From [Leptolyngbya] sp. PCC 7376 (GTDB lineage Bacteria; Cyanobacteriota; Cyanobacteriia; Cyanobacteriales; MRBY01), in NCBI RefSeq assembly GCF_000316605.1, contig NC_019683.1:3766036-3830035 (forward strand): 64,000 bases of DNA. The letters run 5' to 3'. This document shows, in pieces, positions 17,539 to 25,800 of this stretch (position 1 is the first letter of the stretch; the number at the start of each line of letters is the position of its first letter). The position numbers were made by a program, and so were the translations under genes. Below the pieces are notes generated by a model that did no database searches, was not told the DNA's origin, and saw nothing but the letters and a program-made list of their open reading frames with translations.

Positions 17539-18360
17539 ATGAGCGAATCCCAAGACCCTAACCCAGACTCACAGTGGAGCGATCGCAACAAACCCCCAGA
17601 AGCAAAAGAGCTCATTACCCTTGGTGGGATGTTTCTCTGTCTAATAATTTTATTGATCTGGTTATTTAACTTTTTGGTGAGTTGGCTGATTGTCCAGATG
17701 CCTGTGAGTTGGGAGCGGCAACTGGGTCAGGCGATCGTTCAAATTTATGAACCTCAGTCCCTTGAATCTCCTCAACAAGACAAACTTAATGAGCTAGTGG
17801 ATCAATTGGAGGCTCAAATTCCTGCCGACTCGAAGGCCAATCGCGACTATAACGTGCTCTATATCCCCACAGATGTCGTCAATGCAGGGGCAATTCCGGG
17901 CGATACGATTCTTGTCTATCAGGGCTTGCTTGATCAAATGGAATCTGAAAACGAATTAATGATGGTTTTAGGCCACGAAATTGGTCACTTTGCCAATCGT
18001 GATCACCTTCGTAGTATCGGTAAAGCCCTTGTGATTCGAACTGTTGTTTCCACAATTTTTGGAGATGTTACCTTTATTGCTGATGCTGCACAGATCGTCA
18101 GTAGTACTCGCTTTTCCCAAGCCCAAGAAAAAGAAGCGGATAAATATGGCCTTGATTTACTCTATAAAAATTATGGTCAAGCGGCAGGGGCAACAGACTT
18201 TTTTGAACGCTTGTCCGAAAGCATTGGAGCGGACTGGGATTTCTTAACCAGTCACCCAGCACCCGCCAAACGAGTGACAGCTTTAAATGAGTTGATTGCG
18301 ATGCAGGACTACGCCATTGGGGAATATACGCCCATGCCAGAAATTCTCCAGGACTCCTAA
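17539..18360 (+). CDS. M48 family metalloprotease
   Basis: 273 residues. One strong N-terminal membrane segment (about 30-55, MFLCLIILLIWLFNFLVSWL) is followed by a peptidase M48 domain with the zinc motif VLGHEIGHFANRDHL and the third ligand in EKEADKYGLDLL. It contains the usual SHPAPAKRVTAL segment. Probably a membrane-anchored, periplasm- or thylakoid-facing quality-control protease (HtpX/BepA-like group). The substrate is unknown. Confidence 0.88.
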   Translation: MSESQDPNPDSQWSDRNKPPEAKELITLGGMFLCLIILLIWLFNFLVSWLIVQMPVSWERQLGQAIVQIYEPQSLESPQQDKLNELVDQLEAQIPADSKANRDYNVLYIPTDVVNAGAIPGDTILVYQGLLDQMESENELMMVLGHEIGHFANRDHLRSIGKALVIRTVVSTIFGDVTFIADAAQIVSSTRFSQAQEKEADKYGLDLLYKNYGQAAGATDFFERLSESIGADWDFLTSHPAPAKRVTALNELIAMQDYAIGEYTPMPEILQDS

Positions 18361-18426
18361 TATTTATTGGTGGGATGTTCCAAATCTAAAATTGATGGAG
18401 TCCAATACATTCTTAGTAAAGACACA

Positions 18427-19749
18427 ATGGGCAGGCTCAGCCGTCATCTAAAAAAAATCAGTCGTCAGCTTTTTCGACTACTAAATCGATACATCATTCT
18501 CATTCTCATTGGTCTTTTGGCGCTTGGGTTAAGTTTTGCCTATATCGGGACTTATCGACTATCGGCTAATTTGATCGATTCTCAGGCAATGCACTATGCA
18601 CAGGTTGCTGTTAAAACGCTAAATGAGGCAAGGCAACTTTACAGCAGTAATGTAGTTGGGCGGGTTAAAGATCTCGATAATGTGACAGTTGATGCGAAAT
18701 ATCATGAGATCGAGGGAGGTATTCCCAATCCTGCAACTTTTACGATTGAGCTAGGGCAACTCCTCAGTGACGAGATGCCAGGGATGTTGTTTCGTTTATA
18801 TAGTGATTATCCATTTCCAAATCGGGAAGCAACGGGTGGGCCAAGAGATCAGTTTGAGAAAGATGCATTAGTTTATCTCAGACAGCATCCTGGTGATTCT
18901 TTCTATCGCAAAGACCAAGTAGGCAATCACGTTTCCTTTCGTTATGCCGAAGCTGTGGTGATGGAACCAAGTTGTGTCGCTTGCCATAACTCTTTGGATA
19001 TTAGTCCGAAAAAGGATTGGAAAGTGGGAGATGTGCGTGGTGTTGTGGAGATTACCCAGCCACTGGATACGATTATGCTTATCGCACAGGATGGGCTGAA
19101 AACGATTTCTTTTGTGCTGACGATTATTCTCTCTTTGGCGATCGCCGGCATTTTTATTGTCATTAGTCGGCTACGCAGCGTAAATCAAGATTTAGAGGAC
19201 AAAGTTGCTCAGCGTACCCAAGAACTTCAGGAACTAGCTACAACAGATTGCCTCACAACCCTTGCTAACCGTCGACACTTTGAAACAGTCTTTCGCGAAG
19301 AATTACGGCGAGCAACCCGTGCAAAACATCACATCTCGCTGATTATGTGCGATGTTGACCATTTCAAAAAATATAATGATACCTATGGTCATCAGGCTGG
19401 CGATGATTGCCTGTATGCTGTTGCTCAGGTGTTCAAAAGCTATACTCAGCGCGCAGGAGACCTTGCGGCTCGATGTGGCGGTGAAGAATTTATCATTCTA
19501 TTGCCAAACATTAATGCTGAACAGGTCACAAAAATTGCCAGTTTAATTCAGGAGTCTATTAGCAATCTCAACCTTGAGCATCGTGCATCTACTACAGCAC
19601 CCTATGTGACTCTCAGTCTGGGTTTGACTACGGTCATTCCAACAGAAGTAACTCTTCCAGAAGAGTTAATTAAAATGGCGGATAAAGCTCTCTATCAAGC
19701 GAAGGAAAACGGTCGTAATCGTTTTATGTTCCTATCGCTGGATACTTAA
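18427..19749 (+). CDS. Diguanylate cyclase with Tll0287-like (DUF3365) heme-sensor domain
   Basis: Two membrane segments (about 15-40 and 215-240) bracket a periplasmic DUF3365/Tll0287-like domain containing CVACH, a c-type heme-binding CxxCH. A coiled-coil signalling helix follows, then a GGDEF domain with the signature CGGEEF intact, so it should be catalytically active. An RxxD-type inhibitory site is not obvious. It makes c-di-GMP from GTP in response to redox or a gas signal (inference from the heme). The ATG at 18427 is preferred over the upstream TTG. A degenerate GGDEF gene follows. Confidence 0.85.
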   Translation: MGRLSRHLKKISRQLFRLLNRYIILILIGLLALGLSFAYIGTYRLSANLIDSQAMHYAQVAVKTLNEARQLYSSNVVGRVKDLDNVTVDAKYHEIEGGIPNPATFTIELGQLLSDEMPGMLFRLYSDYPFPNREATGGPRDQFEKDALVYLRQHPGDSFYRKDQVGNHVSFRYAEAVVMEPSCVACHNSLDISPKKDWKVGDVRGVVEITQPLDTIMLIAQDGLKTISFVLTIILSLAIAGIFIVISRLRSVNQDLEDKVAQRTQELQELATTDCLTTLANRRHFETVFREELRRATRAKHHISLIMCDVDHFKKYNDTYGHQAGDDCLYAVAQVFKSYTQRAGDLAARCGGEEFIILLPNINAEQVTKIASLIQESISNLNLEHRASTTAPYVTLSLGLTTVIPTEVTLPEELIKMADKALYQAKENGRNRFMFLSLDT

Positions 19750-19860
19750 TTTACAAAAAAACGAATGGTGCTTTTCTTTTTCTGAGCCATATAAAAAATT
19801 TCTTTTTCCCTTTTGATCGAACGTTGTTCTAAATGTAATTTCGTAACGTTATAACCGCCC

Positions 19861-20490
19861 ATGCCAGTCATTATCGTACTCACCATTATCATTATCTGTT
19901 TGCTGTTCGTTCTACGAAAAGTAAGGGCAGAGAACAAAGAATTAAAACAAAGAATTGCAGAGGATTTGGATTTTTTTCGGCAGGTTAGAGAGAAAGATCC
20001 ACTTACTCAAGTGATGACAAAAGAACAGTTTATGCCCTTGGTCGAGCAGGAGTTTCAACGGGCTAAGCGCAATCAACAATCGATGTCTTTAATTGCTTGT
20101 AATTTGGACTGTTTTGAGCAATATAGAAAAGCCTACGGTGAGATGACGACAGATGATTCTTTATACACGATTGCCCAAGCAATAGACGGTATGGTGAAAC
20201 GGGCCGGGGAATGTGTTGCGCGAACTGCATGGGCAAGATTTTGGGTTTTATTGCCCAACATCGAGGAAGAAAAGGCGATTGATTTAGCCAAGATCATTAA
20301 AGAAAAAATTAATGGACTGGCGATTCCCCACCAAGATTCGCCCATCGCTGATCATGTCACCATCAGTATGGGGATTGTAAGTTTAATGCCTGCTGAAGAT
20401 GATGAGCTTGCTGATTGGATTGGGTCAGTTGATATTTCTGTGGAGAAGGCGAAGGAAGAAGGTGGCGATCGCTGGCATGTTGCAAAATAA
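19861..20490 (+). CDS. Degenerate GGDEF-domain membrane protein
   Basis: 209 residues: an N-terminal membrane helix (MPVIIVLTIIIICLLFVL), a short basic coiled coil, then a GGDEF fold (DPLTQVMTKEQFMPLVEQEF). The active-site signature is replaced by a TAWARFW stretch where GG[DE]EF should be, so it cannot be a normal diguanylate cyclase. The fold otherwise seems complete (VTISMGIVSL). It may act as a regulatory partner or GTP/c-di-GMP sensor for the active enzyme 111 bp upstream. Confidence 0.75.
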   Translation: MPVIIVLTIIIICLLFVLRKVRAENKELKQRIAEDLDFFRQVREKDPLTQVMTKEQFMPLVEQEFQRAKRNQQSMSLIACNLDCFEQYRKAYGEMTTDDSLYTIAQAIDGMVKRAGECVARTAWARFWVLLPNIEEEKAIDLAKIIKEKINGLAIPHQDSPIADHVTISMGIVSLMPAEDDELADWIGSVDISVEKAKEEGGDRWHVAK

Positions 20491-20517
20491 AGCCTTTGAA
20501 ATTAGTAAGATTTCGGC

Positions 20518-22941
20518 TTAAGTTAATGCATCATAAATCGCCCAAATTCCCATTGCCCGAAGGTAATGGCAAGCCCGAAAAGTATTGTTGGCAGTAATGG
20601 CTTCAGGGGTACGGAACTGCAAACCATTTGAATAGACTTGATGGATAACTGCTTCAGTCATTTTTAAAGCTTCATCCTTCATACCATTCCGAATCATAAA
20701 GGCCGCGATGCCAAAGTTAATGCCTGTCCAAACTTCGAGGGGATGGGTATCGTTTTCTTTTTCAGGGGAGCCATCAGGATTTAGACCATTAGCCGCACCA
20801 AATTGGCCATCATGGAATTTGAGAAAACAAGCTTCATAAATGGTTTGTAAGGTTATCGCTGTTCTATTTTCTGGATTGACATTCGGCAAGTTTAAAAGCT
20901 GAGTATAAAATTCACCGCAGAGTTGATCTGACATCACAACTTTAGAATCACTGCCTGTATCAAGGGTGTAGTAGCTGCCATTCCAGAGAGTATCTTGGTA
21001 AAGCGGTCGGGATTGTTTGAGCCAATCTTGGTATTTGGCGATCGCCGCCTCGAATTCCTCAGTACTCACTTGATTTTGATGCTCTTCGTAGATGCTAGCC
21101 TTATTTTTTAGGATATTTGCAATGGCGATCGCCGCCTCTAAAGCTGCAATCCAAAGACCACCACAATAAGCACTAATGCCCTTCAGTTTCCAGTCATCAA
21201 ATGTTTGGTCAGGTGACCCGCCATTTTCGGGAATGCCGTCACAATCTAAGTCAAATGTTTTGAGGTAATCTAACGCCTGAACGACCCCTTCCCAACAAGA
21301 CCAGAGAAACTCTGTATCTTTCGAGCCTGTCATCACAAAATCACGATAAACCTGCAAGACAAAATCTGCCCCCAAATCTTTCCAGAGATTGCAATCTTGA
21401 TATGCCGTGTAATTTGTTGCTTCCCAAGGATGTTCATTCGGGGCACCGAGGTCATGAGGCGTTGCCCCAGCACGTTTACGGGCAGCCATGAAATTGTCGT
21501 AACCCATTAATTTGTTGTAGCCAATTGCTCGCTGGGTATCATCACTACTCGGAATGGCGCGGGCGAATGCTTCCAACACAGATTTATCTAATTTTGGCCA
21601 CAACATCGCTAACGCAAAAGAGCCATACATTCGCACATCGAGGCTTTCATACCAAGAATAGTCTAGGCATTCCAACACACCGAATTGACCTACCGGATCA
21701 TCCTCTGTCGCCGCCGTCCAAAGACTGCCGCCTTGTGCCAATAAATACAATTCATTGCACAACGACATTTTGAACCAATCTGGTAGATCTGCACGACTCA
21801 GAAAAGGCTTTTGCCACTCTTCGATGCGCTCTTTCCACAAATCACTATGCTTCATTGCAGTGCGAATAATTGACCAGACGTTGTGGCCACTACGCCCAAA
21901 GAAGTCGGTATAACGTCGAAAATAAGTAATGTTTGGCGCGAATTCCATCACCGGAAAATCCCATGCTAGGAAAAATGGAATCTTTTTCGTTCTACCGGGT
22001 CTAACCGTAAACCGCACGGCGATCGCCCCAGCAATTTGTTCACCGGGGGAGGCTGGCGTTTCATCTTCGACATCGGGTAGCGAACCATTGCCCGCAAAAT
22101 AATTCCAAACATCACGACCATCACCCGACGGATTCCAACGGTTGTGATAGAAGACTTCAAGGGTTGGATTGGTCACCGTTGCAAAACAAATTTGCCCTTC
22201 CCCTTCACTAATTTGATCGTGGGGACGCACACGCGTTAATAGACATCCCACTCGATAGCGATCTTGAATCCACTGATTGAGATTACCTGTGCTATCACCC
22301 CACCGGGATTGATATTCATAAACTGGTGAACCGTCATCTCGTAGCTCAACCTTGGGCGTTTTTGTTGCTTTCGTAAACCAGCCGACCATATTCTGCCAAC
22401 TCATCATAATGCTGACCGTAATTGGCTTATCGGTGGGATTATGAGCAGACCATTCAAAAATAGCTGTTGGATAACTTGTCTCTTGATAACTTTCCGCGAC
22501 AATGGGCGAAAACTGCTCGCAGGTTAGCTCAACATTAAAAACATCTTTGTACTCATACCAACTGCGGGGATATAACGCTGAATATGTCCCTTTCTCTGTG
22601 GGATACCAATCCCAACTTTCTAGCGTGCCATCATCAGGTGGCTCCGTCGCCATTGCATAGGCTTGAGCTTCGCCGCCCTCAACATATTCATAGACACCAA
22701 ATTGACAAGCGCCAGCATTCCGAAAAGTATGCTCTCCCGCGTCCAGATGCCATAAATTAAAATCACCGCGTGGCGATCGCCCGATACAGCCAGCCCCAAA
22801 TCCACCGAGAGGCATCCCATGCCACGGCCCATCATCGAGATTACTCGCGTAACGCACCGTATAGGGATTTTCCCAACCTAACCCAATGGGACGTTGCCAT
22901 GCACAATCGGGAATAGACGGGGGCTGCACAAGTAGCTTCAT
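20518..22941 (-). CDS. GH116 glycoside hydrolase (bile acid beta-glucosidase / GBA2-like)
   Basis: 807-residue protein of the non-lysosomal glucosylceramidase family. N-terminal beta-sandwich (GMPLGGFGAGCIGRSPRGDFNLW), then an (alpha/alpha)6 catalytic domain. The nucleophile Glu is in GVLECLDYSWYESLDV and the acid/base Asp in ENGGSPDQTFDDW; both match the GBA2/TxGH116 positions. No signal peptide, so cytosolic. It hydrolyses beta-glucosides or glucosyl lipids; in cyanobacteria glucolipids or glucosylglycerol-type compounds are possible substrates, but this is inference. Confidence 0.88.
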   Translation of the reverse strand: MKLLVQPPSIPDCAWQRPIGLGWENPYTVRYASNLDDGPWHGMPLGGFGAGCIGRSPRGDFNLWHLDAGEHTFRNAGACQFGVYEYVEGGEAQAYAMATEPPDDGTLESWDWYPTEKGTYSALYPRSWYEYKDVFNVELTCEQFSPIVAESYQETSYPTAIFEWSAHNPTDKPITVSIMMSWQNMVGWFTKATKTPKVELRDDGSPVYEYQSRWGDSTGNLNQWIQDRYRVGCLLTRVRPHDQISEGEGQICFATVTNPTLEVFYHNRWNPSGDGRDVWNYFAGNGSLPDVEDETPASPGEQIAGAIAVRFTVRPGRTKKIPFFLAWDFPVMEFAPNITYFRRYTDFFGRSGHNVWSIIRTAMKHSDLWKERIEEWQKPFLSRADLPDWFKMSLCNELYLLAQGGSLWTAATEDDPVGQFGVLECLDYSWYESLDVRMYGSFALAMLWPKLDKSVLEAFARAIPSSDDTQRAIGYNKLMGYDNFMAARKRAGATPHDLGAPNEHPWEATNYTAYQDCNLWKDLGADFVLQVYRDFVMTGSKDTEFLWSCWEGVVQALDYLKTFDLDCDGIPENGGSPDQTFDDWKLKGISAYCGGLWIAALEAAIAIANILKNKASIYEEHQNQVSTEEFEAAIAKYQDWLKQSRPLYQDTLWNGSYYTLDTGSDSKVVMSDQLCGEFYTQLLNLPNVNPENRTAITLQTIYEACFLKFHDGQFGAANGLNPDGSPEKENDTHPLEVWTGINFGIAAFMIRNGMKDEALKMTEAVIHQVYSNGLQFRTPEAITANNTFRACHYLRAMGIWAIYDALT

Positions 22942-23015
22942 AGGGGCGATCGCCGAGATTAAACAAATATGAATTTTAGTCTATCGCTTCTGAAGTCTTC
23001 CAGTCGCCATTAACC

Positions 23016-23175
23016 TTAAGCGAGATATCGATTTCGAATAGTCCTCTGAAATGAAACTGTAACCGTTGTTCCTTGCTGCAGTATGCTCTCGATCACAAAA
23101 TTGCCTTGAGCAAATACCATAATTCTTTTCACAAAATGGTAAGCCTAAACTGATATCTTGCTGCTCATTCTTTTC
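23016..23175 (-). pseudogene. Histidine kinase 3' remnant
   Basis: The minus strand encodes a HATPase C-terminus: DISLGLPFC, then after a one-base frame change KRIMVFAQGNFVIES and QQGTTVTVSFQ, a stop following NRYLA. This matches the G2 box and last strands of a sensor kinase. The rest of the gene is missing, cut at the left end of the IS630 copy, so it is a fragment. Confidence 0.6.
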
Positions 23176-23251
23176 ACATTACAGCAAATTCCGGTCTAGT
23201 AGAGTATAAAGAAATAGGGCGTTGCAGAATAGAGGGATGAATCTATGAGCG

Positions 23252-23330
23252 TTAGGGGACAGGAACATCCTCGAATTTGAGGCCATGAATCAGCAATCGA
23301 TTCGAATGCTCTAACCTTTCCAGAGACTTT
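23252..23330 (-). pseudogene. Transposase C-terminal fragment A
   Basis: The minus strand reads LERLEHSNRLLIHGLKFED then VPVP and a stop, about 22 residues that look like the extreme C-terminus of a transposase. The family is not assigned. It lies inside the decayed IS630 copy. Confidence 0.45.
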
Positions 23331-23349
23331 ATAGCAGTGGTCAAAAGGG

Positions 23350-23490
23350 TTAAGAAGTTTCTGTACGCAGAGTCATCTCCATGGCATCTTTGAGGGATAG
23401 ACTATGTCTGAGTTGCTTCCGAATACGACTTTTAGCCAAGACCAGCATTGTTCAATCTTGTTGAAGTCTGGTGAATAAGGGGACAGATAT
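23350..23490 (-). pseudogene. IS630-type transposase C-terminal fragment B
   Basis: The minus strand reads YLSPYSPDFNKIEQCWSWLK and onward to a stop, containing the third catalytic Glu region of an IS630-type transposase. The upstream DDE portion is absent. TATAGCAGTGGTC abuts both sides (23331 and 23488). Confidence 0.65.
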
Positions 23491-23589
23491 AGCAGTGGTC
23501 ATTTAGTTTGATATGTCATGTGAACCTCAATCCTGAGCCTGTCTGCAATACCATTATGGAGTTTCTTAATCTATCTGGCGACTGCTATA
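23488..23589. repeat. MITE-like element with TATAGCAGT ends
   Basis: TATAGCAGTGGTCA at the left and an inverted TGGCGACTGCTATA at the right enclose about 100 bp without a conserved coding frame. The left end equals the outer end of transposase fragment B (23331), suggesting it derives from the same parent element. TA duplications fit IS630-driven mobilisation. Confidence 0.5.
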
Positions 23590-24155
23590 GAGTTCAACTT
23601 CAGAGAGCTGAGTACTGGGAAAAGCTCAGGACATTGAAAGTCGAAGATATGATTGTCATAGATGAAATGGGAGTACATCTAGCTCTGACGCGCAGTCATG
23701 CTAGAGCCACAAGAGGGCAAAGGGCGAGAGGTACGATACCTACAAAAACAGAAAGAAATGTAACAGTCATTGGTGCTTTGAGTCTCAAAGGTATGCTGGT
23801 AAGGCGTTTTATCTATGGCAATACTGATGGCTCTACTTTTGAAGGTTTTATCTTGAAAAATCTAGTGCCACAACTATGGGAAGGAGCCTGTGTTGTCATG
23901 GATAATGCTCGCATTCATGGAAGAGAGATGATTCGCTACTTCCTCGTATCAAAGAAAGCACGGCTCATATATTTGCCATCTTATTCTCCTGACTTTTCAC
24001 TCATTGAAAACTGCTGGTCAAAGCTCAAGAATGGTCTAAAAGGAGATAAACCATGTACTTATCTTCAGCTATTAGAAGATTTTGACTTCAATCTCAAACA
24101 AGTAACTCCCGCTCATATCAAGCATTGGTTTACTCACTGTTGCTACTGCCTCTAA
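23590..24155 (+). pseudogene. IS630 transposase, catalytic half only
   Basis: Homology to the orfB half of IS630 begins at VQLQRAEYWEKL and runs to FTHCCYCL. The DDE residues are present (IDEMG, VMDNARIH, LIENCW), but the DNA-binding half is missing and the open frame upstream (from 23508) comes from the inserted MITE. The protein is related to, but clearly different from, the copy at 3773-4345. Nonfunctional by truncation. Confidence 0.75.
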
Positions 24156-24175
24156 CTCATCTGGAAAACGCTATA

Positions 24176-24529
24176 TCTAAGGCTTTTGCTAAGTTGGAAG
24201 CCAAGCTAGCGAATGAAAAATTCTTTGACGGTAATCAATTGGGGATGGTAGATGTTGCATAGTTACCTTTACTGCATCGAGCTTCAATTATTGAGTAGTA
24301 TTCTGGCTACGATTTCATTTGTCAGTTTCCCAAAGTGAAAGCCTTGCAAAAACAGCTGTTGGAAACTGGCTTGGCTGAGAAATCGGTGTCGGAAGATTTT
24401 GAAGAGAAGTTTGCAGCATTCTATTTGTCAGAGCAAACTTATTTGGGGCAATGTGCCAAAACTCAACTCGGGAAAACTTGTTTTGGAGAGTCTGATTGTC
24501 GAGACGAAGATTTTGACTGTTGTTCTTAA
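24176..24529 (+). pseudogene. Glutathione S-transferase pseudogene (C-terminal half)
   Basis: Starting immediately at the IS630 right border, one frame reads SKAFAKLEAKLANEKFFDG, LGMVDVA-stop-LPLLHRASIIE-stop-YSGYDFICQFPKV and onward to KSVSEDFEEKFAAFYLS. This resembles the helical domain of a GST. Two TAG codons replace what are normally Trp and Gln, and the N-terminal thioredoxin half is absent. Confidence 0.65.
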
Positions 24530-24782
24530 TCGGATCAAATAGTCCAGTATCGATTTACGGTATTGGATTGTCTGGCGATCGCCCCTTGGATACAGTTTCA
24601 TGAATTTGCTTTGAAATACTTTCAAGCTTTCCATAAAGTCTAAATAGACGATCATCTATTTAGGCTTTGACTTCCTGAAAGATGATGTTTAAGTCATTTG
24701 GGCTTGGAAAAGGGCGGTAATATTTTATGTAGATTAGGCGCACTATCTTAGATGACGCCACAAGCTCTGGTTAGAAATACAA

Positions 24783-25169
24783 GTGATACCGAGTCCTAAT
24801 AAATTAATATCGCTAGGTGTTTATCGAAATGGAGGCTCTTTGAGTGCCATTTATGGAGATATATCTGGCAATCAGTATGAATTGATATTGAATGTTGATA
24901 ATAGGGATACTGGCACCTTTAGTTCTATGAAGGCATATAAAAGTGCTTCACTTGTTTCGTTTATAAAATCTGAGTATGTAAGTCCTATAACTGGAATAGT
25001 TTTACCAAAATTTGAAGAGTTAGAAAGAGCTATTTCATGGTCTGATGCATACAATTTACTAAAAAAGCTTCAACCATTTATTAAAGATTTTGACTCAAAA
25101 TATATTTGGGTTTTTGGAAGTATGCTCACTGTGTCTAGTACAAAAGAGCATTGCGTTGAGTTTTCCTAA
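24783..25169 (+). CDS. Hypothetical protein (orphan)
   Basis: 128 residues, AT-rich relative to neighbours, from a GTG start without a convincing Shine-Dalgarno. It has the look of a small alpha/beta protein (LGVYRNGGSLSAIYGDISGN) and no membrane segment. No family recognised. With the next gene it resembles the small, rapidly evolving proteins found as orphan immunity genes, but that is only a guess from context and composition. Confidence 0.45.
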   Translation: MIPSPNKLISLGVYRNGGSLSAIYGDISGNQYELILNVDNRDTGTFSSMKAYKSASLVSFIKSEYVSPITGIVLPKFEELERAISWSDAYNLLKKLQPFIKDFDSKYIWVFGSMLTVSSTKEHCVEFS

Positions 25170-25225
25170 TAGGAGATGCTAGGCAAGTTTTGATTGTTTA
25201 ACGAGTAGTCCAAGTAGAGAACGAA

Positions 25226-25597
25226 ATGTATTCTTTCTTATATCAAAACATAATGATTGGGTACTCAGAGTTTGAATGTGGAGATCCTCCAATGGGTTGT
25301 GTCTCAGGCGTTTTACGTCTTGAATTGCAAGTTAGCGAGTTTATTAACCTGATTGATTCACTAGGAGGAAATAATGAAGGTGGAATTATTCGATTACCTT
25401 TGAGCAAAGAATTCCGTGTCATTAACAGTGACCAAAAAGTATTGGAATATATGGGTGGTTATATATCAGTTTGCTCAGACTTGAATGAGATTGTGCTTGA
25501 GTTAGTCGGTATTGGATATCCCGAATATGAAAATCTCTTTCCACACCATGTCAACAGCTATCAACAACAGTTTAGTGATAGTGAGCTTAAAAACTGA
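25226..25597 (+). CDS. Hypothetical protein (orphan)
   Basis: 123-residue acidic soluble protein starting MYSFLYQNIMIGYSEFECGD, with a motif-like FINLIDSLGGNNEGG. AT-rich, 56 bp downstream of another orphan on the same strand. No family recognised. Size, composition and location beside an insertion graveyard suggest acquired DNA; an immunity-type function is possible but unproven. Confidence 0.5.
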   Translation: MYSFLYQNIMIGYSEFECGDPPMGCVSGVLRLELQVSEFINLIDSLGGNNEGGIIRLPLSKEFRVINSDQKVLEYMGGYISVCSDLNEIVLELVGIGYPEYENLFPHHVNSYQQQFSDSELKN

Positions 25598-25800
25598 GAC
25601 TATGGGAGCAAGTCGAGAGAAATGCAAATTTTATCCTGCATGGCGCTGGATACCCTCGAATTACTACATACTTAAGGGAGTTATGACTTTTGCTGAGATA
25701 GTAAAAGTAAAGTTTGCGGTGTAATACCAGAATTTACTTGTGAAGCTTGCCTCGTGTAGATCTGAGAGTTATCTAATTCAGGCGATCGCCACAAGAATCA

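Larger units (their letters stand above)
23182..24173 (+). mobile_element. Decayed IS630 copy with nested insertions
   Basis: Left end CAGCAAATTCC and right end (other strand) TAGCGTTTTCCAGATGAG resemble the ends of the intact IS630 at 3316-4354, and both are flanked by TA. The N-terminal transposase half is gone; its place holds fragments of two other transposases and a MITE. It separates a kinase remnant from a GST remnant. Confidence 0.65.

Noticed and set aside
24428-24655. 75-residue minus-strand frame
   Set aside because: Overlaps the GST remnant, no ribosome-binding site, no recognisable family.
25512-25724. 70-residue plus-strand frame
   Set aside because: Overlaps the end of an orphan gene in another frame; no start signal or similarity.
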